Origin: Ga0077527 sp945862135
Lineage (GTDB): Bacteria > Pseudomonadota > Gammaproteobacteria > Burkholderiales > SG8-41
Reading direction: 5' to 3'
NCBI GenBank assembly: GCA_964203275.1
Contig: CAXNMF010000016.1
Coordinates: 1-64,000 of the forward strand
Length of the DNA: 64,000 nt
The stretch's first letter is position 1. Every line of letters begins with the position of its first letter. Positions 15,099 to 23,960 of the stretch are shown piece by piece. Under the pieces are notes generated by a model that made no database searches, was not told where the DNA came from, and saw nothing but the letters and a program-made list of their open reading frames with translations. A program made the translations under genes and the position numbers.

Positions 15099-16574
15099 AT
15101 GAAGTTCGGTGATTACGTCAAGGTCAAATCGCTGCAGACCGCAGCGGGATTCCGTGAAAACCTGCAGCGTCTCGGGCTCGACATGCCTTGCGACGACGCA
15201 CTTGAAGCCGGGCCCGTGTCGCCGATGGCAGCGCCGCTGAACGTCGATGGCCTGACCATCGGCAACCGCTACACCGTGCATCCGATGGAAGGCTGGGATG
15301 CACTGAACGACGGCCGCCCCTCCGACAACACGCGGCGGCGCTGGGAGCGTTTCGGTTCCTCCGGCGCCAAGCTGATCTGGGGCTGCGAAGCGATTGCAGT
15401 GCGACCCGACGGCCGTGCCAATCCCAACCAGCTGATGTTGAACGCGCACACCGAAGCCGAGATCGGCGCGATGCGCGAAGCGCTGGTCGCGGCACACCGC
15501 ACGGCGATGGGCGATGACAAAGGTCTGGTTGTCGGCCTGCAATTGACGCACTCCGGCCGTTTTTGCAAACCCAACGATCATCACAAGATGGAGCCGATGA
15601 TCCTCTACCGCCATCCGCTGCTCGACCGCCGGCAGAAGCTCGGCCCCGACTATCCGCTGATCAGCGACGGCGAAATCCGCCGCCTGATTGATGACTACGT
15701 GCAGACCGCCAAGCGCGCGGCGAAGCTCGGTTTTGAATTCGTTGATGTGAAGGCCTGCCACGGTTACCTCGGCCACGAATTCCTTTCAGCGAAAACCCGC
15801 GACGGTGAGTTCGGCGGCTCATTGGAAAACCGCACGCGTTTCCTGCGCGAAATCGTCGCCGGCATCAAAGCCGAAGCGCCGGGCATGAAGTTCGGTATGC
15901 GCATTTCCGCCGCTGACCTGGTGCCGTTCCGCCCAGATCCCGCGCTGACCACGGCGGAGGCGATGGGGCCGGGCGTGCCGGAGGATTTTGCGAATCTGCT
16001 CCCTTACCGTTATAGCTTCGGCACGAAGGAATCCGATCCGCTGGCCTTCGATCTCAGCGAAACCAAAGCCGTGATCGCCATCGCCCGCGAGCTCGGCATC
16101 CACCTGTTCAACATCACGCTGGGCAGCCCGTACTACAACCCGCACCTGACGCGCCCCGCGCTGTATCCGCCATCAGACGGCTACCACCCGCCGGAAGATC
16201 CGCTGATCGGGGTGATGAGACATTTGAGCGTCGTGCGTGAACTGAAGCAGGCCTTCCCGGGCGCGGTGTTTGTGGGCAGCGGATATACCTATTTGCAGGA
16301 ATTCCTGCCCAACGTTGCGCAGGCCGCGGTGCGCGCCGGCTGGGTCGACAGCGTCGGCCTTGGCCGCATGATGCTGTCTTATCCCGATCTGCCCGCCGAT
16401 GTGCTTGCCGGCCGTCCGTTGCAGCGCAAGCGCCTGTGCCGCACCTTCAGCGACTGCACCACCGCGCCGCGCCACGGCGTGATTTCAGGCTGTTATCCGC
16501 TGGATGCGCATTACAAGAAGTCGCCGGAGATGGTGAAGGTGGCGGCAATCAAGAAGACGGCGAAGCTTTCTTGA
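15099..16574 (+). CDS. Old Yellow Enzyme-family NADH:flavin oxidoreductase
   Basis: A 491-residue TIM-barrel flavoenzyme of the 2,4-dienoyl-CoA reductase/OYE class: GNRYTVHPMEGWDA near residue 54, VVGLQLTHSGRF near 144, a substrate-binding region AACHG-like VKACHGYLGHEFLS near 216, and NRTRFLREIVAGI near 248. The 4Fe-4S cysteine cluster of dienoyl-CoA reductases is not obvious at the usual place, although CRTFSDCTTAPRHG near residue 446 has two cysteines. It probably reduces an activated C=C bond. GGGGAGAACC precedes the ATG. A lipoprotein gene follows 19 nt later. Confidence 0.85.
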   Translation: MKFGDYVKVKSLQTAAGFRENLQRLGLDMPCDDALEAGPVSPMAAPLNVDGLTIGNRYTVHPMEGWDALNDGRPSDNTRRRWERFGSSGAKLIWGCEAIAVRPDGRANPNQLMLNAHTEAEIGAMREALVAAHRTAMGDDKGLVVGLQLTHSGRFCKPNDHHKMEPMILYRHPLLDRRQKLGPDYPLISDGEIRRLIDDYVQTAKRAAKLGFEFVDVKACHGYLGHEFLSAKTRDGEFGGSLENRTRFLREIVAGIKAEAPGMKFGMRISAADLVPFRPDPALTTAEAMGPGVPEDFANLLPYRYSFGTKESDPLAFDLSETKAVIAIARELGIHLFNITLGSPYYNPHLTRPALYPPSDGYHPPEDPLIGVMRHLSVVRELKQAFPGAVFVGSGYTYLQEFLPNVAQAAVRAGWVDSVGLGRMMLSYPDLPADVLAGRPLQRKRLCRTFSDCTTAPRHGVISGCYPLDAHYKKSPEMVKVAAIKKTAKLS

Positions 16575-16593
16575 CCTTCTTTAAGGGGGAGAA

Positions 16594-17175
16594 ATGAAAC
16601 GAAGAATTGTTCTATCGATGCTCGCGTCGGGTGTTTTTCTCGCGGCATGCGCACCGCCTTTTTGGACCACTTCCACTTATGAGCAGTTCCCGCTCAACAG
16701 GGGATTCGCGAAACGGGGTGAACACTTGATCAAAGTCATCGCTTTGGTGCCGGGCGGAGGCGATGTTGCCGATGCGGTCGGAGTGGAACTTGCCAAGCGC
16801 GGCTTTGCTATTGTTTCCCCGGACTCAACGATGAGCATGGTTACCGGTATCGACTTTAAAGCCGTAATTGATCATCGGATACCGGCCCGCCGAAACCCGG
16901 CTGAAATGGACAAACTGAGGCAGCAGTTAAGCGCCAAGGGTGTTGACGCTTTTATGGTCTTCAATGTCCAGGATTTCAAACCACGGCAATGGCGGGACAA
17001 TGCGTATTGGCAGCAAGCGAACTATATGATGTACAGCACGCTCCAGACGGGCATCGGTTATTTCGGCGAGATCGCCATCGGTCAATGGGCGAACATCGAA
17101 AATCGGGCCAAGAGTCCTTCTGACGCGGCGGTAGAGATCGTCAATAACATGGCCATGGGGGGCGGCGCTCTCTAG
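16594..17175 (+). CDS. Predicted lipoprotein of unknown function
   Basis: A 193-residue protein with a lipobox LAAC (Cys19) after a short signal peptide. The mature part has an alternating alpha/beta pattern with LIKVIALVPGGGDVADAVGVEL, which predicts a small globular domain, and ends AAVEIVNNMAMGGGAL. I recognise no enzyme motif. It may sit in the periplasmic leaflet of the outer membrane. It follows the OYE gene closely, and a second lipoprotein gene comes 170 nt downstream. Confidence 0.72.
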   Translation: MKRRIVLSMLASGVFLAACAPPFWTTSTYEQFPLNRGFAKRGEHLIKVIALVPGGGDVADAVGVELAKRGFAIVSPDSTMSMVTGIDFKAVIDHRIPARRNPAEMDKLRQQLSAKGVDAFMVFNVQDFKPRQWRDNAYWQQANYMMYSTLQTGIGYFGEIAIGQWANIENRAKSPSDAAVEIVNNMAMGGGAL

Positions 17176-17345
17176 CTGTCGTCAGGACCCGTCATTCAAG
17201 TCGATTGCCAACAGCTGCGCTTTTGTTGCGGTCTGAGTGCAGACGGGGCAAGCTGGCGGGCAGCAGAGGTTCATGACCGGATTGCCCCGATTACTGGAGG
17301 CAAACCTTGTGTGCCAGCGTGTCTGCGTTCACAGGGGAGATGCTG

Positions 17346-17993
17346 ATGCCTTTTAAGCCTGCAGTCCTTGTTGTCGTTGCGGCTACCTGCCTGTCGCTGT
17401 CGTCCTGCGCCGGCTTTCGAGGCGGCTGGGAGAGCATTCCTTATATTGGTAATCCGCCGCCAACGCCGAGTGTGTCCCGTACGTCGTTCGAAGCGGGTAA
17501 GCGATCCGAGCTGTTGTTGCCGGGGCTGAAGGTCAGGATAGATCTCAATAACCGGATACAGGACAACCACTACCAGGTCTACGGCGTGGTTCCAGTGCCG
17601 AAAGACTCGAGCGAGAGTCGCGCTTCGTTGGTCAAGCCGGAAAGAATCTCCCTGCGATTGGAGGTTCGGGAGGAGGGCTTTGTCTTTCGATCGCATCTCG
17701 CCGTTCTTGGTGTGGCGGGCAAGACGGCATCGGCGGTCGCCGGGTATGAGCGAGGGAAGTATGACCTTTCCGGTTATAAAGGCGGTTTTTGGGAGGAACC
17801 GAAACCGATTGCGGAGGAATACATCCTGAGCCCCGGTATCTACTACCTGTTTGTGGAGTTCCCGCTGCCGGTGCCTGTCCCGCAGACACCCGACATCACG
17901 CTCGACCTGTCCAAAGCCCTGCAGGCGCCGGGCAAGCCACCCATTCCCTTGATTCGATTTCTTCCGGTGCGCTGGGAGGAAGGCTACAGTTAG
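17346..17993 (+). CDS. Predicted lipoprotein of unknown function
   Basis: A 215-residue protein starting MPFKPAVLVVVAATCLSLSS and then C21, a good lipobox (LSSC). ATG 17346 is chosen because AGGGGAG lies 7 nt upstream; the longer frame from 17307 would hide the signal peptide. The mature part looks beta rich, with SRTSFEAGKRSELLLPGLKV and proline-rich stretches. No family is recognised. A large intergenic repeat follows. Confidence 0.68.
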   Translation: MPFKPAVLVVVAATCLSLSSCAGFRGGWESIPYIGNPPPTPSVSRTSFEAGKRSELLLPGLKVRIDLNNRIQDNHYQVYGVVPVPKDSSESRASLVKPERISLRLEVREEGFVFRSHLAVLGVAGKTASAVAGYERGKYDLSGYKGGFWEEPKPIAEEYILSPGIYYLFVEFPLPVPVPQTPDITLDLSKALQAPGKPPIPLIRFLPVRWEEGYS

Positions 17994-18002
17994 AGCAAGG
18001 GT

Positions 18003-18107
18003 GGCCCGTATGAAACGAAGTGAAATACGGGATCCAGGGTGACGCTCCTCGTAATGCGCTGCCCCCCAAGGGGACTTTCTTCGGGGCGCGCCGGGATGAC
18101 GATACGA
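18003..18107. repeat. Dispersed intergenic repeat with hairpin
   Basis: CCCGTAT at 18005-18011 pairs with ATACGGG at 18025-18031. Further on, CCCCCCAAGGGGACTTTCTT resembles the gap at 63286-63308. The layout matches short intergenic repeats that are common in betaproteobacteria. It abuts the stop codon of the minus-strand DUF993 gene. Confidence 0.5.
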
Positions 18108-19283
18108 TCAGCAAACCCCGTGCAGCGCCAGCAGCGTCTTCATCCGCGTCACAGCCAATTCCGGCTTCAGCAACAAGCCCGCTGCATCCGCCAGTCTGAA
18201 CAACTCCACGAAGTGCATCAGCGACCGCGCACTCTGCTGGCCGCCGACCATTACGAAGTGATCCTGATGGCCGTTGAGCCAGGCCATGAACACCACGCCG
18301 GTTTTGTAATGCCAGGTCGGCGCGCAGAACATGTGTCGTGACAACGGCACCGTCGGTTCGAGGATGCGGTGGAAGTCTGCGGTGTCACCTTGCGCCAGTT
18401 TTGCGAGGGCGGCGCCGGCGGCCGGCGCGATGGTGTCGAAAATACCCAGCAGCGCATCGCTGTGGCCGTGGTTGGGCAATGTGCCTGCACCGTCGCCGGC
18501 AATCAGTTCGGCGTAATTGAAGTCGTCACCGGTGTACATGCGCACGCCCGCGGGCAGTCGGCGGCGCATCGCGATTTCGATGTCCTTGTCGAGTAACGAC
18601 ATCTTGATGCCGTCGACCTTGGCGGCATTGGCGTTGATCACGCCCAGCGCGGTGTTGATCGCGCCCGGCAGCTCGAGACTGCCCCAGTAACCTTCCAGCG
18701 CCGGATCGAACATGCCGCCCAGCCAGTGCAGGATCACCGGTTCGCGGACCTGACGCAGCAGGCGGTCGTAAACCTTTTCGTAATCGGCGGGGCTGCGCGC
18801 GACGCGCACCAGCGCGCGGCTGGCCATCAGGATCAGGCGTCCGCCGGCGCGTTCGATGGCAGCCATCTGTTCTTCATAGGCACGGATGACGTCGTCCAGC
18901 GTTTTGGCGTCTTCAACCGCGAGTTGGTCGGTGCCGCAGCCCGAGGCGAGCAGGGCGCCGGGGACGTCGCTTGCCGCTGCCGCTGAACGCTGGATCAGTT
19001 CCAGCGAATCCTTCCAGTCCATGCCCATGCCGCGCTGTGCGGTGTCCATCGCTTCGGCGACGCCGAAGCCGAGGCTCCACAGGTATTTGCGATAAGCCAT
19101 CGTCGCGTCCCAGTCGACGGCGGTCTGCTGCCATGGATTGATCGCGGCGCGTGGATCGGCGACGACATGCGCGGCAGCGTAGGCGACGCGGTTGAACGGC
19201 GCTCCGGGTGCATCAAAGGCGCCGGGACCGCGCAGGGTGTAGGAAGATAAGACGCCCGTGGCGTCGGGCAGCAGGATATTCAT
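18108..19283 (-). CDS. DUF993-family protein (dihydrodipicolinate-synthase-like TIM barrel)
   Basis: A 391-residue cytosolic protein matching DUF993: an N-terminal RGPGAFDAPGAPFNRVAYAAA, the barrel core GLLASGCGTDQL-like segment, PVILHWLGGMFDPALEGYWG near residue 188 and KVDGIKMSLLDKDIEIAMRR near 224, where the lysine resembles a Schiff-base position in aldolase-type barrels. Family members lie in sugar or organic-acid catabolic loci and are often annotated as dihydrodipicolinate synthase-like. The substrate is unknown. The gene stands alone here. Confidence 0.8.
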   Translation of the reverse strand: MNILLPDATGVLSSYTLRGPGAFDAPGAPFNRVAYAAAHVVADPRAAINPWQQTAVDWDATMAYRKYLWSLGFGVAEAMDTAQRGMGMDWKDSLELIQRSAAAASDVPGALLASGCGTDQLAVEDAKTLDDVIRAYEEQMAAIERAGGRLILMASRALVRVARSPADYEKVYDRLLRQVREPVILHWLGGMFDPALEGYWGSLELPGAINTALGVINANAAKVDGIKMSLLDKDIEIAMRRRLPAGVRMYTGDDFNYAELIAGDGAGTLPNHGHSDALLGIFDTIAPAAGAALAKLAQGDTADFHRILEPTVPLSRHMFCAPTWHYKTGVVFMAWLNGHQDHFVMVGGQQSARSLMHFVELFRLADAAGLLLKPELAVTRMKTLLALHGVC

Positions 19284-19394
19284 GGTGCGATGTTTTTATT
19301 GGGGAAATTTTTCGACATCTTCGCACGCGTGGACCTGGCTGCACAGCAAATGGATTTTTGACGCAATCAGATTGAAATGCGGGCCAGGAAAGAC

Positions 19395-19418
19395 AAACCC
19401 CGCCAACAGGCGGGGTTT
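19395..19418 (-). terminator. Hairpin terminator downstream of the PEP-CTERM gene
   Basis: AAACCCCGCC, loop AACA, GGCGGGGTTT: a perfect 10-bp stem, about 25 nt beyond the stop codon of the minus-strand PEP-CTERM gene. Confidence 0.85.
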
Positions 19419-19442
19419 CAATTGAAAACAACGGGGGCTGGA

Positions 19443-20165
19443 TCAGGCAGGCGTTTTTGATTTTCTGCGCCGTGCCACGCCGAGAAGGCTGCCCAGACCT
19501 GCGAGCAGCATCGCATAGGTCTCGGGTTCCGGTACGGGGCTCATTACGCGCAGTGTGCCGTTGCTTGATGTGATCGTGCTGGAAATGCCGCCCGCGCTAT
19601 AGCCCATGCCGATCGATACGCTATCGAAACCGGATCCGGCGCCGAACGCCAGTCCGCTGAAATCGGTGGGCAACGCTGGGCTGTTGATTGCCGAATACGA
19701 AGGGTAGTCTGCGACCCGCAGAATCATCGAGCTGGAAGTGATGCCGCCGTGGGTCTCGTTGGTATGAACATTCAGGAACAGGGCGTTGAAATTGGCGACG
19801 ACGTTCGGATCGTCGATGTTGTTGTTGACTTTGACGTAATTGCGGTTTGTAGGTATCAGGTAATTTGCCGACGTATCGAAGTGGCTCATTGGCTTGCTGC
19901 TGAACGTCAGACCTTCGAAGGAATACGTGGCGCTCAGAACTGAAAATGCGTAGTCGATGTTGTCCGTGTCAGCGCCGATCTGGATGCCGGTGATGCTGTC
20001 GTCGATGACAAAGGTGGCGGTGATGGCTTTGCCGACCAGCGACGAAGGGCCGTTGAAGATGGTGCCGGTGTATTCGTAGGTAATTTCAGCTTGGGCGCAT
20101 AAAGGCGCCATGGAGAATATGGCTGCGGCGGCGATTGCTGCGGTGCGTCGTGCGGAAAAAATCAC
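19443..20165 (-). CDS. PEP-CTERM sorting-domain protein
   Basis: A 240-residue exported protein: signal peptide ending near CAQAEI (residue 26), a beta-rich extracellular domain, and a C-terminal sorting tail with VPEPETYAMLLAGLGSLLG followed by ARRRKSK. The PEP motif, hydrophobic helix and basic end are the exosortase recognition signal, so the organism should encode an exosortase elsewhere. Such proteins are processed and linked to extracellular polysaccharide or biofilm. A short inverted repeat (AGAAAT ... ATTTCT, 20269-20288) lies about 100 nt upstream and could be regulatory. Confidence 0.9.
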   Translation of the reverse strand: MIFSARRTAAIAAAAIFSMAPLCAQAEITYEYTGTIFNGPSSLVGKAITATFVIDDSITGIQIGADTDNIDYAFSVLSATYSFEGLTFSSKPMSHFDTSANYLIPTNRNYVKVNNNIDDPNVVANFNALFLNVHTNETHGGITSSSMILRVADYPSYSAINSPALPTDFSGLAFGAGSGFDSVSIGMGYSAGGISSTITSSNGTLRVMSPVPEPETYAMLLAGLGSLLGVARRRKSKTPA

Positions 20166-20362
20166 TGAGCGGCTCCCTGAGTGTTATGGATTTTGGTATT
20201 TGTGCAAAAACTAGAATTTTCAATAATTTACTTGATTGATGGCGCGGTCCGCACAGGAGGGCTTGCCAGAAATTCTTAGTAGATTTCTACTATTTGAGCC
20301 AAGCCATATCGTGGATGTTTGCGAGGCTGTCCACATTGCAAATTGAGTTTGTAGTGGTCAAC

Positions 20363-22159
20363 TCAGTGTGTTGCCGGCAGGTCACCCCAAAGCCCCAGCG
20401 TATGCAGGCGTTCGCTGTCGAGAATGCGCGCGGTGGCTTCGGGCAGGCCATGGCCGCTTAACGCTTCGGGGGCGATCGCGGCGATGCCGGCACGCGTTTC
20501 GGGGTCGCTGATCGCGATGGCCAGCGCTTGCGGATCGGACCATACCGGCTTGCCGTGTTCCATGCGCAGCCAGATGCGCTGGCTGCTGCGGTCGGCGAAA
20601 TTGACGATGGGCAGGCGGCGGATGCATTGCGCGAGAAACTGCGTGTTGTTCTCGGGCGTCATTTCCGCCGCGCCGGGATAGACCTCGCGCGGATTGCGCG
20701 CTTCGACATGGATCTTGCGGTAACGCTCGATGTCGAGCATGCCGCCGACATCCAGCACATGCATCTCGCCGTTCCAGCCGAAGGCGACGGTGCGCGGTGT
20801 CTCGCCCAGCGGAATGCTGTTGTCGAGGAATTCGTAATGCACTTTTTTGTCGGCTGCCAATGCCCAGGTGAAAAACACTTCGGGAACGCCGGAGAAGGCC
20901 TCGACGTTGTGTGCGAGCAGATCATCCACGGCCTTGTAGCGGCCGACTTCCAGGCCGCGGTACCAGGCACGCTCGACGGTGGCGTCCGGCGGCGTGATCA
21001 CGAAGAACAAATACACCAGGCTGCCGAAACGCGTCAGCAGGTTGCTGCCGGCCACATCTGACGCCGGTGCGAAGGTGTCGAAGCGGAAGCGATCGATCAG
21101 CAGGTGCGACATCAAGCCTTGTTCGGCCTTGCGTGCCATCGTGCGGTCGAGTTTGTGGTCGACGATCTGCAGTTCATGGCCGCTGAACGAGCCCGCATAT
21201 TTGTACGCGCTGCCGAGTGAGCTGTAGTCGAGCAGGAACTTGCGGAAAATATCCGGGCTGATCAGTGCGAAATCCTGCCAGCTCACGCCGATGCGTGCGG
21301 CGAGCGCGCGCTGCAGCGGGCGCAGCGTGCTTTTGCCGGCGGCGGAGGCGCCCTTGGTGTTCATCACCACCGGTTGGGCTTGCACCGGCAGGCGGCGGTA
21401 ACCCTCGGCTTCGGCGCCGCGCTGAATCAAGGGCTCGATCATGCGGCCGATTTCCTCACTGCCGTAGTCGTTGCTGGCGATATCGGCCGCCACCGAGGCG
21501 ATCAGTGCGCGGTCGCGCCACAGCCGGCCGTGGCGGTTGAGCATGGCGGTTGCGACGCGGGCCAGGGCTGTAGCGGCAGCGCAGACCAGCGGATCGGGAT
21601 GGGTATGGGCCTGGGTTTCCCAGCGCCGGATCGCGCGCACATCGGTGGTTTCGCTTTCATCAATCGGAGCGGCAACTCTGTTGTTGCCCAGCAGCCGTCT
21701 CCAGAGACTGCACGGCGCGGCGGCTGGGGCGGGTTCTTCCTGCAGCCCGCGATCCAGTTCGACGATGACTGCGTCATGCAGGCGCATGCGCAGCAGCTCA
21801 TGCGCCGCAGTGATTTCCGCCATATGCGGCGTGATATTGCGCTTAAGAAGAGTGTCGGTCATGCGCCGGAAGTTGATGCCGAGGTCTTCGGTTTTCTGGC
21901 CGTCCTCGACACTGAAGTCGGCGGTCACGCGGGCGAGCAGTTCGTGCACCACGAGGCGCTCGGGTCTGAAGGTCACCAGTTCTTCCATCGGGAGGCCGGT
22001 GAGATCGGCGAGTTCGCGTACCTGCTGCAGTGTAGTGCGCACGTACTCGGGCCTGTAGATCGTGGCCAGCGGTAGCAGATCTGCGGGGATCTGCGATTGC
22101 AGTCCCGGATTCCACGGGCCTTCCGGCGTGGAATCCAGATGTTGCTGCGGTTTGTGCAT
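20363..22159 (-). CDS. Large P-loop kinase-like protein (zeta-toxin-like domain)
   Basis: A 598-residue cytosolic protein. The N-terminal 250 residues are helical, with no recognised domain. Near residue 270 comes a Walker A loop GASAAGKST, followed by LISPDIFRKFLLDY, whose aspartate sits where zeta toxins and polynucleotide kinases have the catalytic base, and later LDRTMARKAEQG and LIDRFRFD. The order recalls zeta-type kinases, which phosphorylate UDP-GlcNAc, but the protein is twice the usual length and no epsilon antitoxin is seen. ATG 22159 follows GGGAGG; the ORF extension to 22231 overlaps the zincin gene and is rejected. It lies 14 nt downstream of that gene in one operon. Confidence 0.7.
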   Translation of the reverse strand: MHKPQQHLDSTPEGPWNPGLQSQIPADLLPLATIYRPEYVRTTLQQVRELADLTGLPMEELVTFRPERLVVHELLARVTADFSVEDGQKTEDLGINFRRMTDTLLKRNITPHMAEITAAHELLRMRLHDAVIVELDRGLQEEPAPAAAPCSLWRRLLGNNRVAAPIDESETTDVRAIRRWETQAHTHPDPLVCAAATALARVATAMLNRHGRLWRDRALIASVAADIASNDYGSEEIGRMIEPLIQRGAEAEGYRRLPVQAQPVVMNTKGASAAGKSTLRPLQRALAARIGVSWQDFALISPDIFRKFLLDYSSLGSAYKYAGSFSGHELQIVDHKLDRTMARKAEQGLMSHLLIDRFRFDTFAPASDVAGSNLLTRFGSLVYLFFVITPPDATVERAWYRGLEVGRYKAVDDLLAHNVEAFSGVPEVFFTWALAADKKVHYEFLDNSIPLGETPRTVAFGWNGEMHVLDVGGMLDIERYRKIHVEARNPREVYPGAAEMTPENNTQFLAQCIRRLPIVNFADRSSQRIWLRMEHGKPVWSDPQALAIAISDPETRAGIAAIAPEALSGHGLPEATARILDSERLHTLGLWGDLPATH

Positions 22160-22173
22160 GGGGCCTCCCGCGC

Positions 22174-22863
22174 TCAGTCTACGCTGCGCAGCAGGCCGTG
22201 TCGTTGACCGGTGGCGGTGAGTTGTGCGCACTGCGCAGCGGTCAACCGGGTGTTGTCGGGGGAGGTGGATTCCGCCATCAGGTTGTGCGGCGTGTTGTCG
22301 TGTTCGCCGCTGTCCATCAATACATGGGCCAGTTCATGCGCGACGACGATGCCGAGGTCGCGCGCCCCACGGGCCACCCAGACCGTGTCGGTCAATTCGG
22401 GGCGGCTGCGACTGTTGCCGCGGCCGATGGCTTCCGCATCAAAGGCCGGCGCCTGGCGTGTGCCGGCAGCAAAAAATATCGCGGGCCGCGGCAAATCAAG
22501 CGCACGGGCCAGTTCACGCGAGCGCGGCGTATCGAAGTGGCGGTGTGTTTCGGGTGCGGTGACATGCAGGACATCAATGCGTGTGGTGTGGATGCCGCAT
22601 TGCGAGAGGATGTTCGCGGCCATGCGCAGTGCCGACCGCATTTCCTGCTCTGGCCAGTCATCGAGATTGATGGCGCGCAATTCCAGCGTATGCGTTGTAG
22701 TTGCAGGCGCTGTCAAGTCGTTGATGCTTGTGCGTTGCTCCAAACGGAGCCGCAGTGCTTCGTTCGCGCTGACTGTCGATGCAAACGCGATCGCGGTAAA
22801 CAGCAGGACGCGCCGGAAGACTTTTTCCAGGGGTATTGTGCAAATGGTGGCGGGTTTGATCAA
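22174..22863 (-). CDS. Secreted zincin-like metalloprotease (HExxH)
   Basis: A 229-residue protein with an N-terminal hydrophobic export signal (residues 17-34, cleavage near VSANE). It contains VVAHELAHVLMDSGEHDN, giving H176-E177-x-x-H180 and a further H188, and then NLMAES, a possible Met-turn. This looks metzincin-like, although the third histidine is seven residues after the second instead of five. It is probably a periplasmic zinc protease with no known substrate. The kinase-like gene follows immediately, an unusual pairing. A conserved arginine/histidine-rich region precedes the active site. Confidence 0.72.
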   Translation of the reverse strand: MIKPATICTIPLEKVFRRVLLFTAIAFASTVSANEALRLRLEQRTSINDLTAPATTTHTLELRAINLDDWPEQEMRSALRMAANILSQCGIHTTRIDVLHVTAPETHRHFDTPRSRELARALDLPRPAIFFAAGTRQAPAFDAEAIGRGNSRSRPELTDTVWVARGARDLGIVVAHELAHVLMDSGEHDNTPHNLMAESTSPDNTRLTAAQCAQLTATGQRHGLLRSVD

Positions 22864-23334
22864 AATTTAGGCAACCTAAGTTGTGCCCTTGTCTGGCGCA
22901 GTCCCAGCCCCGCATTTTTAAGGTTGTTCACAGAGATATCCACAGAAAATGTGCATGCTTTTTTGGGCCATGCACCGGATCGGGGAATGCTGGGGCCGTG
23001 ATCACGGCGTTGCGTCAAAGCGGATCGGCGCAAAAAATATTTCCCGCCAAAAACCGCCCTAGGAGGAATCTGTTTTTACTTTTAAAATCAACAATTTGCG
23101 TGACGTCAAAAAACTGTCGTAAAAGCCTAGGTGGGTCAAAGACTTAGCGCATGTTTACCCCTTGTGTGTTTTGGTGGCGAGGTCGGTTATTGACACTGGC
23201 AACAGAGTTTTGTAGCCGTTTGCGTGGCGCACAGCGCATGAGATATCAACATGTGCTGATTTGAACCTGTCAAGGCTTTTGATGCCGTTGTTTTCAGGGA
23301 CTTAGAGCACCTGACGGAATGAAGCATGCGGGCG
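22864..23334. other. Intergenic region without a gene; DnaA-box-like pair
   Basis: This 471-nt stretch holds no ORF with coding character. It contains TTGTTCACA at 22924-22932 (fits TTNTNCACA) and ATATCCACA at 22936-22944 (one mismatch), plus A/T-rich runs near 23027-23095. It should contain the promoter of the zincin-kinase operon. Two boxes alone do not make an origin. Confidence 0.5.
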
Positions 23335-23934
23335 TTACAGTCCGCGGACAAAGCTTTCGATGCCCTTGAGCAGCATTTCCACTGCGATGGCGGTCAAAAC
23401 CAGGCCCATCATCCGGTCCAGCGCGCTCAGGCCACGACGGCCGATATGGCGGGCGATGCGGTCCGCAGCCAGCAGCAACAGCAGGGTGATGGTGCTGGCA
23501 ATGGCCAGGGCCATGATCCAGTCGGTGATGCGTTCCGGCGAGCGGGACACGATCAGCACGATGGTGGCGATGGCCGAGGGGCCGGCGATCGATGGAATCG
23601 CCAGTGGCACGATGAAAGGTTCGGATTCAACGGGGTCAGTACCGAATGCACCCTCGGGATGCTGGAAAATCAGCCGCAGTGCAATCAGGAACAGGATCAC
23701 GCCGCCGGCGATGTTCAGCGATGAATCGGAGAGTCCGAACAGGTCGAGGATGCTGCGGCCGAAAAACACGAAAAACAGCAGCAGGCCGAACGCAATCGCG
23801 CATTCGCGCAAGATGACCAGACGGCGTCGCGCCGGGTCGAGATTACGCAGCAGCGCCGAAAATACCGGTATGTTGCCGATCGGATCCATGACCAGCAGCA
23901 GCACGACCAGCGTTGAAGTGAAAGAGACATCCAT
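23335..23934 (-). CDS. MarC-family integral membrane protein
   Basis: A 199-residue protein with six predicted helices and the MarC/YhgN signature: VLLLVMDPIGNIPVF near residue 11, the ILRECAIAFGLLLFF helix, and PLAIPSIAGPSAIATIVL near residue 110. The family is widespread; an early link with antibiotic resistance was not upheld and the transported solute is unknown. The gene lies 26 nt downstream of the GntR regulator gene on the same strand and may be read with it. Confidence 0.88.
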   Translation of the reverse strand: MDVSFTSTLVVLLLVMDPIGNIPVFSALLRNLDPARRRLVILRECAIAFGLLLFFVFFGRSILDLFGLSDSSLNIAGGVILFLIALRLIFQHPEGAFGTDPVESEPFIVPLAIPSIAGPSAIATIVLIVSRSPERITDWIMALAIASTITLLLLLAADRIARHIGRRGLSALDRMMGLVLTAIAVEMLLKGIESFVRGL

Positions 23935-23960
23935 GCGGTGAGTCTACCGCGGACGACGCG

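Noticed and set aside
22924..22944. Possible replication origin from a pair of DnaA-box-like sites
   Set aside because: Only two boxes, one with a mismatch, and no dnaA, dnaN, rep or par gene nearby. Many more boxes and an AT-rich unwinding element would be needed.
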